Of a DNA stretch of 56,240 nucleotides, positions 1 through 8,693 are shown piece by piece; within the stretch, counting starts at the first letter, position 1, and every line of letters starts with the position of its first letter. This stretch comes from an uncultured Geobacteraceae bacterium (GTDB lineage Bacteria > Desulfobacterota > Desulfuromonadia > Geobacterales > Pseudopelobacteraceae), in NCBI GenBank assembly GCA_903901875.1, contig CAIUSO010000036.1:1-56240 (forward strand), in the 5' to 3' direction. A program made the translations under genes and the position numbers. The notes beneath the pieces were generated by a model. The model saw only the letters and a list, made by a program, of their open reading frames with translations, searched no databases and was not told the origin of the DNA.

Positions 1-2
1 AT

Positions 3-264
3 GGTCATTAATGTTGTAATTGTACCGTAGGGGCGTATGGCCATACGCCCTTACAATGGTGGCGTAATTACGATGGTGCGATGTTGCACCGCGGGCGTAT
101 AGCCATACGCCCCTACGATGGTGGGTTTGGCACGGTGGTCGTTAATGTTGTAATTGTACCGTAGGGGCGTATGGCCATACGCCCTTACAATGGTGGCGTA
201 ATTACGATGGTGCGATGTTGCACCACGGGCGTATAGCCATACGCCCCTACGATGGTGGGTTTGC
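3..264. repeat. Tandem pair of composite palindromic (BIME-like) elements
   Basis: Two nearly identical copies lie in direct repeat with a period of 134 bases (about 3-130 and 137-264); only two substitutions were found between them. Each copy holds two hairpins. The first is a perfect 20-base palindrome, GGGCGTATGGCCATACGCCC, at 31-50 and 165-184. The second is the same with one mismatched pair, at 93-112 and 227-246. Between them is a short spacer containing a further small dyad (GGTGC...GCACC). The same composite element occurs inverted at 3807-3909. The layout resembles REP/BIME elements moved by RAYT-type transposases. No transposase is present here, so the mobilisation mechanism is inferred. 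Nothing else is seen in 1-344 apart from the ribosome binding site of the next gene. Confidence 0.85.
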
Positions 265-344
265 CATGACGGTATGTTGTTGTTCCAATTTCGTAATCAC
301 CACACAGGAGTCATTATTAACATTTCATCAGCAGGACATACTGC

Positions 345-1649
345 ATGAACAGTGATCTGTCCACCAACGTGACATTTCGGCTCCTTTTCTTCTGCACGTT
401 GGGTGTCCTGTTTCTCAATTGCCTCTTGCTTACCAGTCAACCGGTGTCAGAAGATGACTATTATGTGGCACTTAGTGCGATAAATTATATGGAGTCGGGT
501 CAGTTGGGACCCACCATGTGGAATCACCCTTGTCTGCGTAATATACTGGTCTATGGTGCCCTCCGTATGTTCGGCCCCGGAGTGCTTGGGGTAAAGGGTG
601 TCAGCCTTCTGTTGGGTACTCTGTGTACTCCGTTGATCGGCCTTGTTGCCAGACGCTTGACCGGCAGTAATCGCATTGCTCTGATCGCAACCATCCTCTG
701 GGGTGTTGATGCGCTGGTCATTGATTTCTCCCGTCAGGGTATCAATGATATATACCTTTCTTTTTTTCCCCTTGGAGCGATTTATCTTTATCTTCGCTTT
801 AAGGAATCAGGGAGACAAGGGTGGTTGGTCGGTTCCGGGATCTTTTTTGGACTCGGCTTGGCTTCAAAATGGAGTGCTCTGTTTCCTCTCGCAGTAACGT
901 CACTTTACCTGGCTTTTGACATTTTACGTAATGGTCGAGACGCCATGAACGTTAAGCTACTACGGCTCATTCATGGAGTTGTGCTCCTGTTATTGATTCC
1001 TGCCATGATATATCTGCTGACTTTTCTTCCCTGGTTCGGTCGGGGATATTCCTTGGCGGAGTGGCCGTCTTTGCAGAAAAGTATGTTCCTGGAGACCTCA
1101 CAGCATGTGGGGTACCACCCAAAACAGTGGGATGACCGCGATCACAATGCCTACAAATGGTTTATCATGCCCTCGGTGTTCGTTGATCCCTTCATGAACA
1201 TGGATACCGTTGAAACAAAGGATGGAAAACTACCGTCGTTTGACCAGAGCGTTACGGTAGTGCTTGGCTATGCCAACCCCCTCGTCTGGTTATTGGTACT
1301 CCCTGCGATATTCTTTCTCATTCGTCGGGGAATCAGGGAGCGGGATGAGCGTTCTTTATATCTTGCGTGTCTGTTTCTTGCTTCCTATCTGCCCCTCGTT
1401 TGTACATCACGGCCAATCTGGATGAACACGGCACTTTCAGTACTTCCGTATGGCATTATTGCCGTTGCTGCTCTGATCTGGCAGATTGCCCGGCGTTTCA
1501 GGAATTCTTCCCGTGTACTGGCAGTATACCTGACGTTGGTACTGCTGGTTGCCGCGCCCCTTTATCTGTTGGCTATCGGCAAGGGGATGCGTATACCGCT
1601 GTTGCGTGAATTGCTGGTGGATCAGTATCTGGTTCAGTTTAAGAAATAA
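345..1649 (+). CDS. PMT/ArnT-type (GT39-like) membrane glycosyltransferase
   Basis: This is a 434-aa polytopic membrane protein. Such GT-C enzymes use a polyprenyl-phosphate sugar to glycosylate lipid or protein on the periplasmic side. After the first transmembrane helix, the first large loop carries the acidic motif EDDYYV (about residues 36-41), matching the catalytic Asp/Glu position of PMT/ArnT proteins. Roughly ten hydrophobic segments follow, and a periplasmic loop rich in Trp and His lies near residues 230-290. It is shorter than E. coli ArnT (about 550 aa) and has only a short tail after the last helix. The ATG at 345 has AGGA eight bases upstream. Family assignment is good; substrate and acceptor are unknown. 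It opens the block that includes two further GT-C-like genes. Confidence 0.75.
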   Translation: MNSDLSTNVTFRLLFFCTLGVLFLNCLLLTSQPVSEDDYYVALSAINYMESGQLGPTMWNHPCLRNILVYGALRMFGPGVLGVKGVSLLLGTLCTPLIGLVARRLTGSNRIALIATILWGVDALVIDFSRQGINDIYLSFFPLGAIYLYLRFKESGRQGWLVGSGIFFGLGLASKWSALFPLAVTSLYLAFDILRNGRDAMNVKLLRLIHGVVLLLLIPAMIYLLTFLPWFGRGYSLAEWPSLQKSMFLETSQHVGYHPKQWDDRDHNAYKWFIMPSVFVDPFMNMDTVETKDGKLPSFDQSVTVVLGYANPLVWLLVLPAIFFLIRRGIRERDERSLYLACLFLASYLPLVCTSRPIWMNTALSVLPYGIIAVAALIWQIARRFRNSSRVLAVYLTLVLLVAAPLYLLAIGKGMRIPLLRELLVDQYLVQFKK

Positions 1650-1666
1650 ACACCTGGGAAGCGTGC

Positions 1667-2983
1667 GTGAAGCTGACTAAATTTGTGACATCCCGATCAA
1701 CGGTTATTGTTCTTCTCTCTGCCATCAGCAGTGCCCTGTTGGTGGCAAGTGCCGTGCCCCAACGGAGTTCATCCGGTGGCAATGCGCCCGAATGGGTGGC
1801 CCGTCTTCCGGAGTGGCTGCATTTCCTTACCTCTCTGCTTGGTATTGACAATATCGTTGGTACGGTCTGGTTTGCCATCCTGATGGCCCTGTTCTGGCTC
1901 TCCCTGGTACTGTCCCTGGTAAACCAGTACACATCGACCAGAGCTCAATTGGACCGCATTCCCGCACCTTCTCTCCCCCCCGAGGCCCTTGTGGTGGAGT
2001 TGCCTTTGGAGACTGTTATTGAGCGTGTTGCAGCGGCTGGTTTTCGTCCGCTGTACCGCAGCGATTCTGTCATCCGTTTTGTTAAAAATCCATTGGGATA
2101 CTGGGGCAACTTTCTGCTCCATATCGGGCTGGTGACGGCGGTGTTCTTTTCGCTGGTCTATGTTGTGACCCAGCACCGAGTGTTGATCCGCATGACCGGT
2201 CAGGAAATTATGCGACTCTCTCCCGACACGGTTCAGGAGTTACGGGGCCCCCTGGTTCGTCGGCAGCAATTGCCCTACAGTGCCGTTCTGAAGTCCCTTG
2301 AAGCCCGCTATTGGGGCAACGACAAGCTGGAGTACCTCTCTTCTGAACTCTATTTCACCGGGCAAGCGGGGGGGGATCCCCGGCGTGTTGATGTGGCGTT
2401 AAGTGATAAATCACGTTTTGGCCCCTATATCGTATATCAGGCAAATGCCTATGGCAGATGTTTTGATCTGGAGATCCATGGTGCGGATGGGGTGCGTCAG
2501 CAGCGTTTTTTTCTCTCCTATCCGCCGGGGCGTGACATTGCGAGTTATGGAGACCTGCCCCTTGCCGGAACCGATCTGGTGCTGAAAGGAAAGTACTTTG
2601 CCTCGCCGGACCATGCCTCGATACAGTTTAGTCCTTCTCCTCTCACTCTGCGGCTCTACCGGGGAAAGGAGCTGCTTGGTGAAGGGTCGCTTACTTCAGG
2701 TGGTGTGGCAACCGTGGGGCCGTTGACGGTCAAACTGGGGCGGTCCGAATGGTGGACCGATATCCTCCTTGATGGGACGTGGGGTACCTTCGGTATTTTT
2801 GCCGGTTTTGCCCTGATACTTGTCGGCGTGCTTTTTGCCTATTGTCTGGTGCCACGGGAGATACTCGTGAGAAATGTTAACGGCGTGATATACGCGCACC
2901 ATATTGCCCGGCGCTTTGCCGGATTCTACCGTGATGAGTTGACAGACATCATTCACCACACGGAGCGTAAAGGAGAATTATGA
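1667..2983 (+). CDS. resB: ResB-like cytochrome c biogenesis protein
   Basis: This 438-aa protein is the ResB (Ccs1) component of System II cytochrome c maturation, which with CcsA carries haem across the inner membrane and presents it to apocytochromes. Visible features are an N-terminal helix (about 12-30), helices near 65-90 and 135-160, a large extracytoplasmic domain (about 165-365) and a last helix near 370-395. This is the ResB layout. The start is GTG at 1667, 17 bases after the upstream stop, with only a weak GGGA ribosome binding site. It overlaps ccsA by four bases (ATGA), so the two are probably translationally coupled. The assignment rests on topology and the ccsA neighbour. Confidence 0.88.
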   Translation: MKLTKFVTSRSTVIVLLSAISSALLVASAVPQRSSSGGNAPEWVARLPEWLHFLTSLLGIDNIVGTVWFAILMALFWLSLVLSLVNQYTSTRAQLDRIPAPSLPPEALVVELPLETVIERVAAAGFRPLYRSDSVIRFVKNPLGYWGNFLLHIGLVTAVFFSLVYVVTQHRVLIRMTGQEIMRLSPDTVQELRGPLVRRQQLPYSAVLKSLEARYWGNDKLEYLSSELYFTGQAGGDPRRVDVALSDKSRFGPYIVYQANAYGRCFDLEIHGADGVRQQRFFLSYPPGRDIASYGDLPLAGTDLVLKGKYFASPDHASIQFSPSPLTLRLYRGKELLGEGSLTSGGVATVGPLTVKLGRSEWWTDILLDGTWGTFGIFAGFALILVGVLFAYCLVPREILVRNVNGVIYAHHIARRFAGFYRDELTDIIHHTERKGEL

Positions 2984-3810
2984 AAGGTTCATTTGCACTG
3001 GTTACCGGTATTCATTGGGGTGCGGTGGTCATCTACGTGATTGCCGCCATACTGGTCGTCTTTGGGCAGTTTTTTGACAAACCGTCCTCTGCCCGCCGGG
3101 GATATCAGGTAGCTATTCCGGGGTTGGTTCTCCATGGTGTGGGACTCGCCATCTGGTGGAACATGGTGGGGCATGGTCCCTATCTGGACCGCTTTGAGGT
3201 GTTGTCATCCAATGCCTGGATTCTGCTGCTGGCCTTTTTACTTTTTTCGATTCCGTTCCCCCGCATCAAGTCGGTCGGTATCGTGGTGTTGCCCGCAACA
3301 TTCATTTTGGTGGCACTGGGTCTGTTCTTTCACCCCGAAATGAAGACGCTGCCCCCCACATTCCGGAGTGTGTGGCTCATTCTTCATATCATTTTTTATA
3401 AAATTGCTTTCTCATCAATTATTATTGCTTTCACCTTTTCAATCTTTTATCTGCTGATCCGGCGAGGAAAATTAAAAAAACTGCAGCCTATTCTTCCTGA
3501 CCTTCCCGGAATTGATATGTACGCCTATCGTTTTGCCGGTTTTGGCTTCACCTTTTGGGCCATAGGTATGTTGGCCGGTTCCATCTGGGCTTTTCAGTCC
3601 TGGGGGACATTTTGGAGCTGGGATCCGGTGCAGACCTGGTCTCTGGTTACGTGGGGTGTCTTCGGAATCTATCTCCATTTGCGGCGTTTTTTCTCCTGGA
3701 ACGGTGAACGGGCTTCCTGGCTATTTACCATCTGCTTTGCGCTGACGATTATCTCGCTCTTTTTAACTCCGCTCTTCAAGTCATCCATCCATGCGGAGTA
3801 TTTCAAGTAG
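2980..3810 (+). CDS. ccsA: CcsA/ResC cytochrome c biogenesis protein (haem handling)
   Basis: This 276-aa polytopic protein of the haem-handling superfamily is the partner of ResB in System II. The tryptophan-rich WWD signature is present: W208-G-T-F-W212-S-W214-D, followed by the conserved VQTW segment. Histidines near helix ends (for example in the VWLILHIIFYK segment, and near the C-terminus in SSIHAEYF) fit the family's haem-ligand positions. It overlaps resB by four bases. The TAG stop (3808-3810) lies within the first bases of a composite palindromic repeat, so insertion of that repeat may have set the present C-terminus. The conserved domain is complete, so the protein is expected to be functional. 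Confidence 0.93.
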   Translation: MKGSFALVTGIHWGAVVIYVIAAILVVFGQFFDKPSSARRGYQVAIPGLVLHGVGLAIWWNMVGHGPYLDRFEVLSSNAWILLLAFLLFSIPFPRIKSVGIVVLPATFILVALGLFFHPEMKTLPPTFRSVWLILHIIFYKIAFSSIIIAFTFSIFYLLIRRGKLKKLQPILPDLPGIDMYAYRFAGFGFTFWAIGMLAGSIWAFQSWGTFWSWDPVQTWSLVTWGVFGIYLHLRRFFSWNGERASWLFTICFALTIISLFLTPLFKSSIHAEYFK

Positions 3811-3909
3811 GGGCGTATGGCCATACGCCCTCGGTGCACCATCGCACCATCGTGCCTATAATCACCATTGTCAGGGCGTATGGCCATACGCCCCTACGTA
3901 CAACAACGA
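3807..3909. repeat. Inverted copy of the composite palindromic element
   Basis: Two perfect copies of GGGCGTATGGCCATACGCCC lie at 3811-3830 and 3874-3893, joined by a spacer with GGTGCACCATCGCACCATCG. Read on the minus strand, the block aligns through both hairpins and the spacer with the elements at 3-264, so it is the same composite element in the opposite orientation. It begins within the stop codon of ccsA and ends about 45 bases before the next gene. It may act as a transcript stabiliser or partial terminator between the two genes, which is inference. Confidence 0.85.
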
Positions 3910-3953
3910 CCATCGTGGCACCATACCACCATACCGACAACATCAGGAGATTT

Positions 3954-4304
3954 ATGAATATTAAAAAAACAGCGGTTATTCTCAATGGATTTATCCATGA
4001 TTTTGCTTCGGGGGTCTGGTTGGCGGCACTTCTGGTTATCTGTAAGCTCCATGGTGCCCATCTCCAGAATCCGGCCATCGTTTCTCTCGTCAATCCCCTG
4101 GAACGAAGTTTCTTCTGGTGGAGCGTGGTGGCCATGGTGACCATAATGGCCACCGGTGCCGGGAGGACCTTTACCTATGTGGATAACTGGTACGGTGAAG
4201 ATGCCGAAAAGATGAGACGGCGTATGCTGATTACCAAGCATGTGGTACTTCTGGTCGCCTTCAGCCTTGGCTACCTGTACATCTGGGGCAAGGTTTTTCA
4301 TTAA
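3954..4304 (+). CDS. Small integral membrane protein next to resB-ccsA
   Basis: This 116-aa protein has about three transmembrane helices (near 10-32, 52-72 and 92-112). A histidine followed by a G-x-W motif in the first helix (HDFASGVWLAAL) and another His-Val-Val pair in the last helix recall small CopD-like or haem-binding membrane proteins. That resemblance is weak and no function is assigned. A longer reading frame extends to 3834, but it runs through the palindromic repeat. The ATG at 3954 is preceded by CAGGAGA at good spacing and is clearly the better start. Position after ccsA hints at a role connected with cytochromes or membrane redox, by context only. Confidence 0.7.
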   Translation: MNIKKTAVILNGFIHDFASGVWLAALLVICKLHGAHLQNPAIVSLVNPLERSFFWWSVVAMVTIMATGAGRTFTYVDNWYGEDAEKMRRRMLITKHVVLLVAFSLGYLYIWGKVFH

Positions 4305-4313
4305 GGACTGCGC

Positions 4314-6257
4314 GTGAAAGCACGGCGTCACAACATACCATCGTCTGAGCGGCGAGTGAAGTCAGTCACCCCGGTTGCTGCTCCCCAGGAAAAATATTTT
4401 TCCGTCCGGTACTTGGCCGCATTTGTGGCGGTGGTGACCTTTGCCGTTTATCTTCCTGCGCTGGGTAACGATTTCGTCAGCCTGGATGACTATGGATACG
4501 TACTCGATAATCTCCATATTCGCCGACTGAATGGCGAGTTTTTCCGGTGGGCCTTCTCAGACCTTTCTGCCGGATTCTGGCACCCGCTGACCTGGCTTTC
4601 CTATGGCATCGATTTTGCGGTCTGGGGGTTCAACCCGCTCGGGTACCATCTCACGGCCATAGTTCTGCATGCCCTCAATACCGCCCTGGTGTTATTACTG
4701 GTTGTACAGTTATATGCCAGTATCAGGAGAACCAACGGGTCGCTGTTGCTGCCGGACCGGCGGGGGACCCTCATGGTGGCCGGGGTGACCGCACTGCTTT
4801 TCGGGCTCCATCCGCTCCATGTGGAATCGGTGGCCTGGATCAGTGAACGAAAAGATCTGGTCTGCGCATTTTTTTCTTTGTTGAGCTTGAAGTTGTACCT
4901 GAACTACGCCGCAGGGGAGGGGCCGGCGGACATTGCTTCACCGCCCGTGCAGTGGTTCCGCAATCGTTACTATCTGTTGTCACTGCTTACGTTCGTGCTG
5001 GCACTGGCCGGCAAGACCATGGCGGTGAGCCTGCCGATAGTCATGCTCATACTGGACTGGTATCCGCTGGGCAGGGTGGGGGCGGTTACCGGAAAGCTCC
5101 GCTTGCTGGTGGAAAAACTGCCGTATCTGGCGGCCAGTATACTGATTGCCGTTGTCAGCATCGTCGCCCAGCACGGAATCGGGGCAATGGCACTGATGAA
5201 TGAAAAACCCTGGCCGGTGCGCATTCTTGTGGCTTTCAGGGCCCTGGTCACCTATCTCTGGAAGATGGTACTTCCGCTCAATCTCCTCCCCTCTTATCCC
5301 TACCCACCACAGGTTTCACTCCTCTCTGCCGAGTTTGCCCTGCCGGTATTCTGCGTCGTAACGGTGGCAGCTCTGGCCCTGTATCGGATGAAGCGGGAGC
5401 CGTACTGGCTGGCAGCCGGAGGCTTCTATCTGATTACCCTGCTTCCGACCCTTGGTTTGGTGCAGGTTGGTGTCCATTCCATGGGGGACCGTTTTACCTA
5501 CCTGCCGAGTCTGGCACCGTTTCTTCTGGCGGGGATTGCTGTGGCGGGACTCTGGAAGAAAATACTCCCTGTTTCGGGGAGGTTTCTGCTGGCTGTTACG
5601 CTCTGTCTCCTCTTCTCTCTGCTCTCACTCACGACGGTCAGGCAGATTGCCGTCTGGAAAGATAGTTTACGGCTCTGGAACCATGTTATTGACCGGGGGG
5701 AGCCGTTCAACCCGTTGGCCCATCAGAATCGGGGCCATGTGTACCGGGACCTGAAAGAGTATGATCGGGCCATTGCCGATTACTCCCTGGCCCTTGCCCA
5801 GGAGCCGGGACGGGTGGAATATCTGGTCAGCAGAGCGGTGGCATTGTGTGAAAAGGGTGAGCTTGACTCTGCTCTGACCGATCTTGACCGGGCCATCGTG
5901 ATCAACCCTCGGGAATATATGGCCTTCAATAATCGTGGCACGGTCTGGTTCCGGAAAGGGAATGATGCCAAAGCGCTGGAAGATCTCACCCGGGCCATCG
6001 CCCTGAAACCAACGGAGTACCTGGCCTACCAGAACCGGGGGTCGGTGTATGAGCGGCGGGGAGAGCTGGATAATGCCATTGCCGACTATTCCCGGGCGGT
6101 AGTCAGCAATCCACTGCTGGCTGGGCTCTATATCGAACGGGGTGATCTCTATCTTAAAAAAGGCGATATGGAGCGTGCTTCCGGTGATTTTTTGACCGCC
6201 CGTGACCTGGGTGACAGTCGGCGCATGTCGTCGGTAACAAATGGACCGGTGCCATGA
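4314..6257 (+). CDS. TMTC-like GT-C membrane protein with C-terminal TPR repeats (copy 1)
   Basis: This 647-aa protein combines an N-terminal polytopic domain (about residues 35-450) with five TPR units (about 465-640). The first periplasmic loop has the acidic motif SLDDYGYV and the conserved stretch FWHPLTWLSY, as in TMTC/PMT-like proteins whose eukaryotic members are O-mannosyltransferases. TPR signatures such as NRGHVYRDLKEYDRAIADY repeat with a period of 34. The start is GTG at 4314, nine bases after the previous stop. It overlaps the next gene by four bases (ATGA). It is clearly paralogous to the gene at 10087-11961. The glycosyltransferase role is inferred from the family; bacterial substrates are unknown. 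Confidence 0.75.
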   Translation: MKARRHNIPSSERRVKSVTPVAAPQEKYFSVRYLAAFVAVVTFAVYLPALGNDFVSLDDYGYVLDNLHIRRLNGEFFRWAFSDLSAGFWHPLTWLSYGIDFAVWGFNPLGYHLTAIVLHALNTALVLLLVVQLYASIRRTNGSLLLPDRRGTLMVAGVTALLFGLHPLHVESVAWISERKDLVCAFFSLLSLKLYLNYAAGEGPADIASPPVQWFRNRYYLLSLLTFVLALAGKTMAVSLPIVMLILDWYPLGRVGAVTGKLRLLVEKLPYLAASILIAVVSIVAQHGIGAMALMNEKPWPVRILVAFRALVTYLWKMVLPLNLLPSYPYPPQVSLLSAEFALPVFCVVTVAALALYRMKREPYWLAAGGFYLITLLPTLGLVQVGVHSMGDRFTYLPSLAPFLLAGIAVAGLWKKILPVSGRFLLAVTLCLLFSLLSLTTVRQIAVWKDSLRLWNHVIDRGEPFNPLAHQNRGHVYRDLKEYDRAIADYSLALAQEPGRVEYLVSRAVALCEKGELDSALTDLDRAIVINPREYMAFNNRGTVWFRKGNDAKALEDLTRAIALKPTEYLAYQNRGSVYERRGELDNAIADYSRAVVSNPLLAGLYIERGDLYLKKGDMERASGDFLTARDLGDSRRMSSVTNGPVP

Positions 6258-8689
6258 CGAAGAACAGGTTAAAAGGACATGGTGCCACGCCGGTGACTGG
6301 AGGAGATAGGGCGGCATCGGGCAAAGGTCTGGTCAATTTCAGGGAGGATGCCGTACCGCTCCTCTTTCTGCTACTGCTGCCGATGCTCTGTATGGCGGGG
6401 GTGCTTTTTTCCCACACCCATGTTATCGGCAATCAGTTCGCCGACGGTCGTGGGCAGTTCTTCTATACCCGACTGTTCGGTTTTGCTGATTTGGCAACCG
6501 GTGGGGTTCCCCTCTGGAACCCCCGTATCTTTGCCGGTACTCCCTTTGTCGGCACGCTCCAGTCAGCCGTTTTCTATCCCTTTAATCTTATTTTTGCCCT
6601 GCTTCCCATCGTGCCGGCAATGAACTGGAGCGTAACGTTTCACCTTATGTTGTCCGGCTGTTTCACCTACTATCTCCTGAAACAGTATGGTGCATTACCC
6701 CTTGGCAGGGTGGTGGCCGCCATGGTCTATACGTTTTCGGCTCCCCAGTTATTGCATATCTATGCCGGTCATTTAAATGCCCTTTGTGCGATGGTCTGGA
6801 CACCGCTCATGTTTCTGCTCTGTGACATCATGCTTCGGAAGGGGAGCCGGGTCTGCTCCGCGCTGCTCGGCGTTACCATCGGCATACAGCTTCTGGCCGG
6901 GCAGCCCCAGTATCTGTTCTATACCATGATTGCCCTGACGTTGTACCTGCTATTCCATATTGTCTGTATCCCGTCTGATGTGCCGAATCCTCCCCGGTTG
7001 CACGTTCTGGTGCTGTTGTTTGCAGCTGCGGTGGCAATCGGCGTTGCCATTTCTGCCGTACAGATTCTCCCCACCCTGGAGATGACCCGCTTCTCAACGA
7101 GGGAAAACCTGACGTTTGAGTGGGTCTCCCAGTTTTCATTTCCCCCGGGAAACCTTATTACTTATCTGATTCCCGATTTTTATGGAGATATGGTGAACTT
7201 CCCCTATTGGGGAAAAAATTATCTGTGGGAAATGAGTGCCTATGTCGGCATAATTCCTCTCTTTTTGGTGGTTATTTCGGTCCTTCGTGCCGAACGTCCT
7301 CTGGTATGGTTCTTTTTCTGGCTTTCCATGGTTGCACTGTTGAGTGCCTTTGGCAAGTTTACACCGTTGCTGAAAATTGCCTACAGCTGTATTCCGGGCT
7401 TCAATCTTTTTCGAGGTAGTTCCAAGTTTATATTTCTGACGGCATTTTCCCTCGCGGTTCTCAGTGGTTTTGGAGCAGATACCCTGCTCGCACGGGGAAA
7501 AAACAGGGGGATACGGAATAGTATTCTGATCACCTCAGCAGTTGCCCTGGCGTTTGTACTGCTCCTGCAGATTCTTCTTGATCCGCAATGGTTCAGCCAT
7601 GCCATTACCGACGTCATGAACTCCGGAGATTTCTATAACGCTCCCCAATCCTTTCTGACAGCCACCTTCGTACAGGGGGCGACGACCTTTTTCCGGAAGC
7701 GGGCCGTGCTGGCCATGGGGTTGATCATCCTGTCCACCCTGGTGCTGCTCCTTCCCCAGGTCCGATGGATCGGTCCGCGCCGAATCATGGTACTGCTTGT
7801 GGTGCTGATTGCCGGGGATCTCTTCTGTTTTGGCAGCCGCTATATGGAATCGTTTGACAGCCGGGAGGTGTACGGTGACCGGGGGACCCTCGCTTTTCTC
7901 CAGAGCATCCGTGAGCCGTACCGGGTTATTGTTCCAGGAGCAGAAGCCAATTTTGGTATGGCCAATGGGGTGGAAACCATCGGCGGCTATGACACCATCA
8001 TGGTGAAACGTACCAGTGAATTTCTTAATCTGGCCCGGTCACGTGCCACCGAGGTTCCCGATCTTGATATTACGATCTCAAGCGTCAATCGTCTTACGGA
8101 CCTTCTGAACGGGAAGTATCTGCTGGTGGCGGCCAAAGATGTTCTTGCGGGCGGTGAAAAATTTCGTAAGGTATTTGATAACGGTACGGCACGGGTGTAT
8201 GAAAACGCTGGGGCCTTTCCCCGTGCATTTATTGTCCATGGGGCACGCCGCCTGACGGGGCGCCAGGCCATATTTGAGGGGCTGACCAGGCCGGATTTTG
8301 ATCCGTGGCTCACTGCTCTTGTTGAGGAGGGTACGGAAGGGTTGCCAGAGGTGGCATCGGTGCGGGGAAAGCTGCCGGTTGTCGTGAGCCATACTGCCGG
8401 AGAAATGAAAATTGATGCCGAGTTGGACCGCCCGGGGTTGCTTGTGGTGGGGGATGCCTGGTATCCCGGATGGCACGCTTTTGTCGACGGTCGGGAAACA
8501 AAAATTTATCCGGCAAATTATATGATGCGTTCACTGTTTCTTCCTGCCGGGCGGCACCATGTTGAGTTCCGCTATGCGCCGCTCTCGTTTCGGATTGGTG
8601 CCGGTATCACTCTGACAATGGTCGTTCTGCTGGCACTTTTTCTGATTAGTGCCTGTCGTGGTGCCTCCGGCACCAGAATATCCGGCTGA
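6254..8689 (+). CDS. YfhO-family polytopic membrane protein (putative GT-C)
   Basis: This 811-aa protein has a long N-terminal membrane region (about residues 30-510) and a C-terminal soluble, probably extracytoplasmic domain followed by a last helix near 780-805. The early loop DGRGQFF...GVPLWNPRIFAG...QSAVFYP matches the hallmark of YfhO-type proteins, relatives of GT-C glycosyltransferases involved in modifying surface polymers in Gram-positives. Start ATG 6254 overlaps the upstream stop by four bases. It sits between two TMTC-like proteins and a radical SAM gene, suggesting one glycan or lipid modification pathway. Family assignment is good; reaction unknown. Confidence 0.8.
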   Translation: MTKNRLKGHGATPVTGGDRAASGKGLVNFREDAVPLLFLLLLPMLCMAGVLFSHTHVIGNQFADGRGQFFYTRLFGFADLATGGVPLWNPRIFAGTPFVGTLQSAVFYPFNLIFALLPIVPAMNWSVTFHLMLSGCFTYYLLKQYGALPLGRVVAAMVYTFSAPQLLHIYAGHLNALCAMVWTPLMFLLCDIMLRKGSRVCSALLGVTIGIQLLAGQPQYLFYTMIALTLYLLFHIVCIPSDVPNPPRLHVLVLLFAAAVAIGVAISAVQILPTLEMTRFSTRENLTFEWVSQFSFPPGNLITYLIPDFYGDMVNFPYWGKNYLWEMSAYVGIIPLFLVVISVLRAERPLVWFFFWLSMVALLSAFGKFTPLLKIAYSCIPGFNLFRGSSKFIFLTAFSLAVLSGFGADTLLARGKNRGIRNSILITSAVALAFVLLLQILLDPQWFSHAITDVMNSGDFYNAPQSFLTATFVQGATTFFRKRAVLAMGLIILSTLVLLLPQVRWIGPRRIMVLLVVLIAGDLFCFGSRYMESFDSREVYGDRGTLAFLQSIREPYRVIVPGAEANFGMANGVETIGGYDTIMVKRTSEFLNLARSRATEVPDLDITISSVNRLTDLLNGKYLLVAAKDVLAGGEKFRKVFDNGTARVYENAGAFPRAFIVHGARRLTGRQAIFEGLTRPDFDPWLTALVEEGTEGLPEVASVRGKLPVVVSHTAGEMKIDAELDRPGLLVVGDAWYPGWHAFVDGRETKIYPANYMMRSLFLPAGRHHVEFRYAPLSFRIGAGITLTMVVLLALFLISACRGASGTRISG

Positions 8690-8693
8690 CCCG

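Noticed and set aside
1..264. CRISPR array
   Set aside because: There are only two units, and the whole 127-base unit is conserved, with no variable spacers between short repeats.
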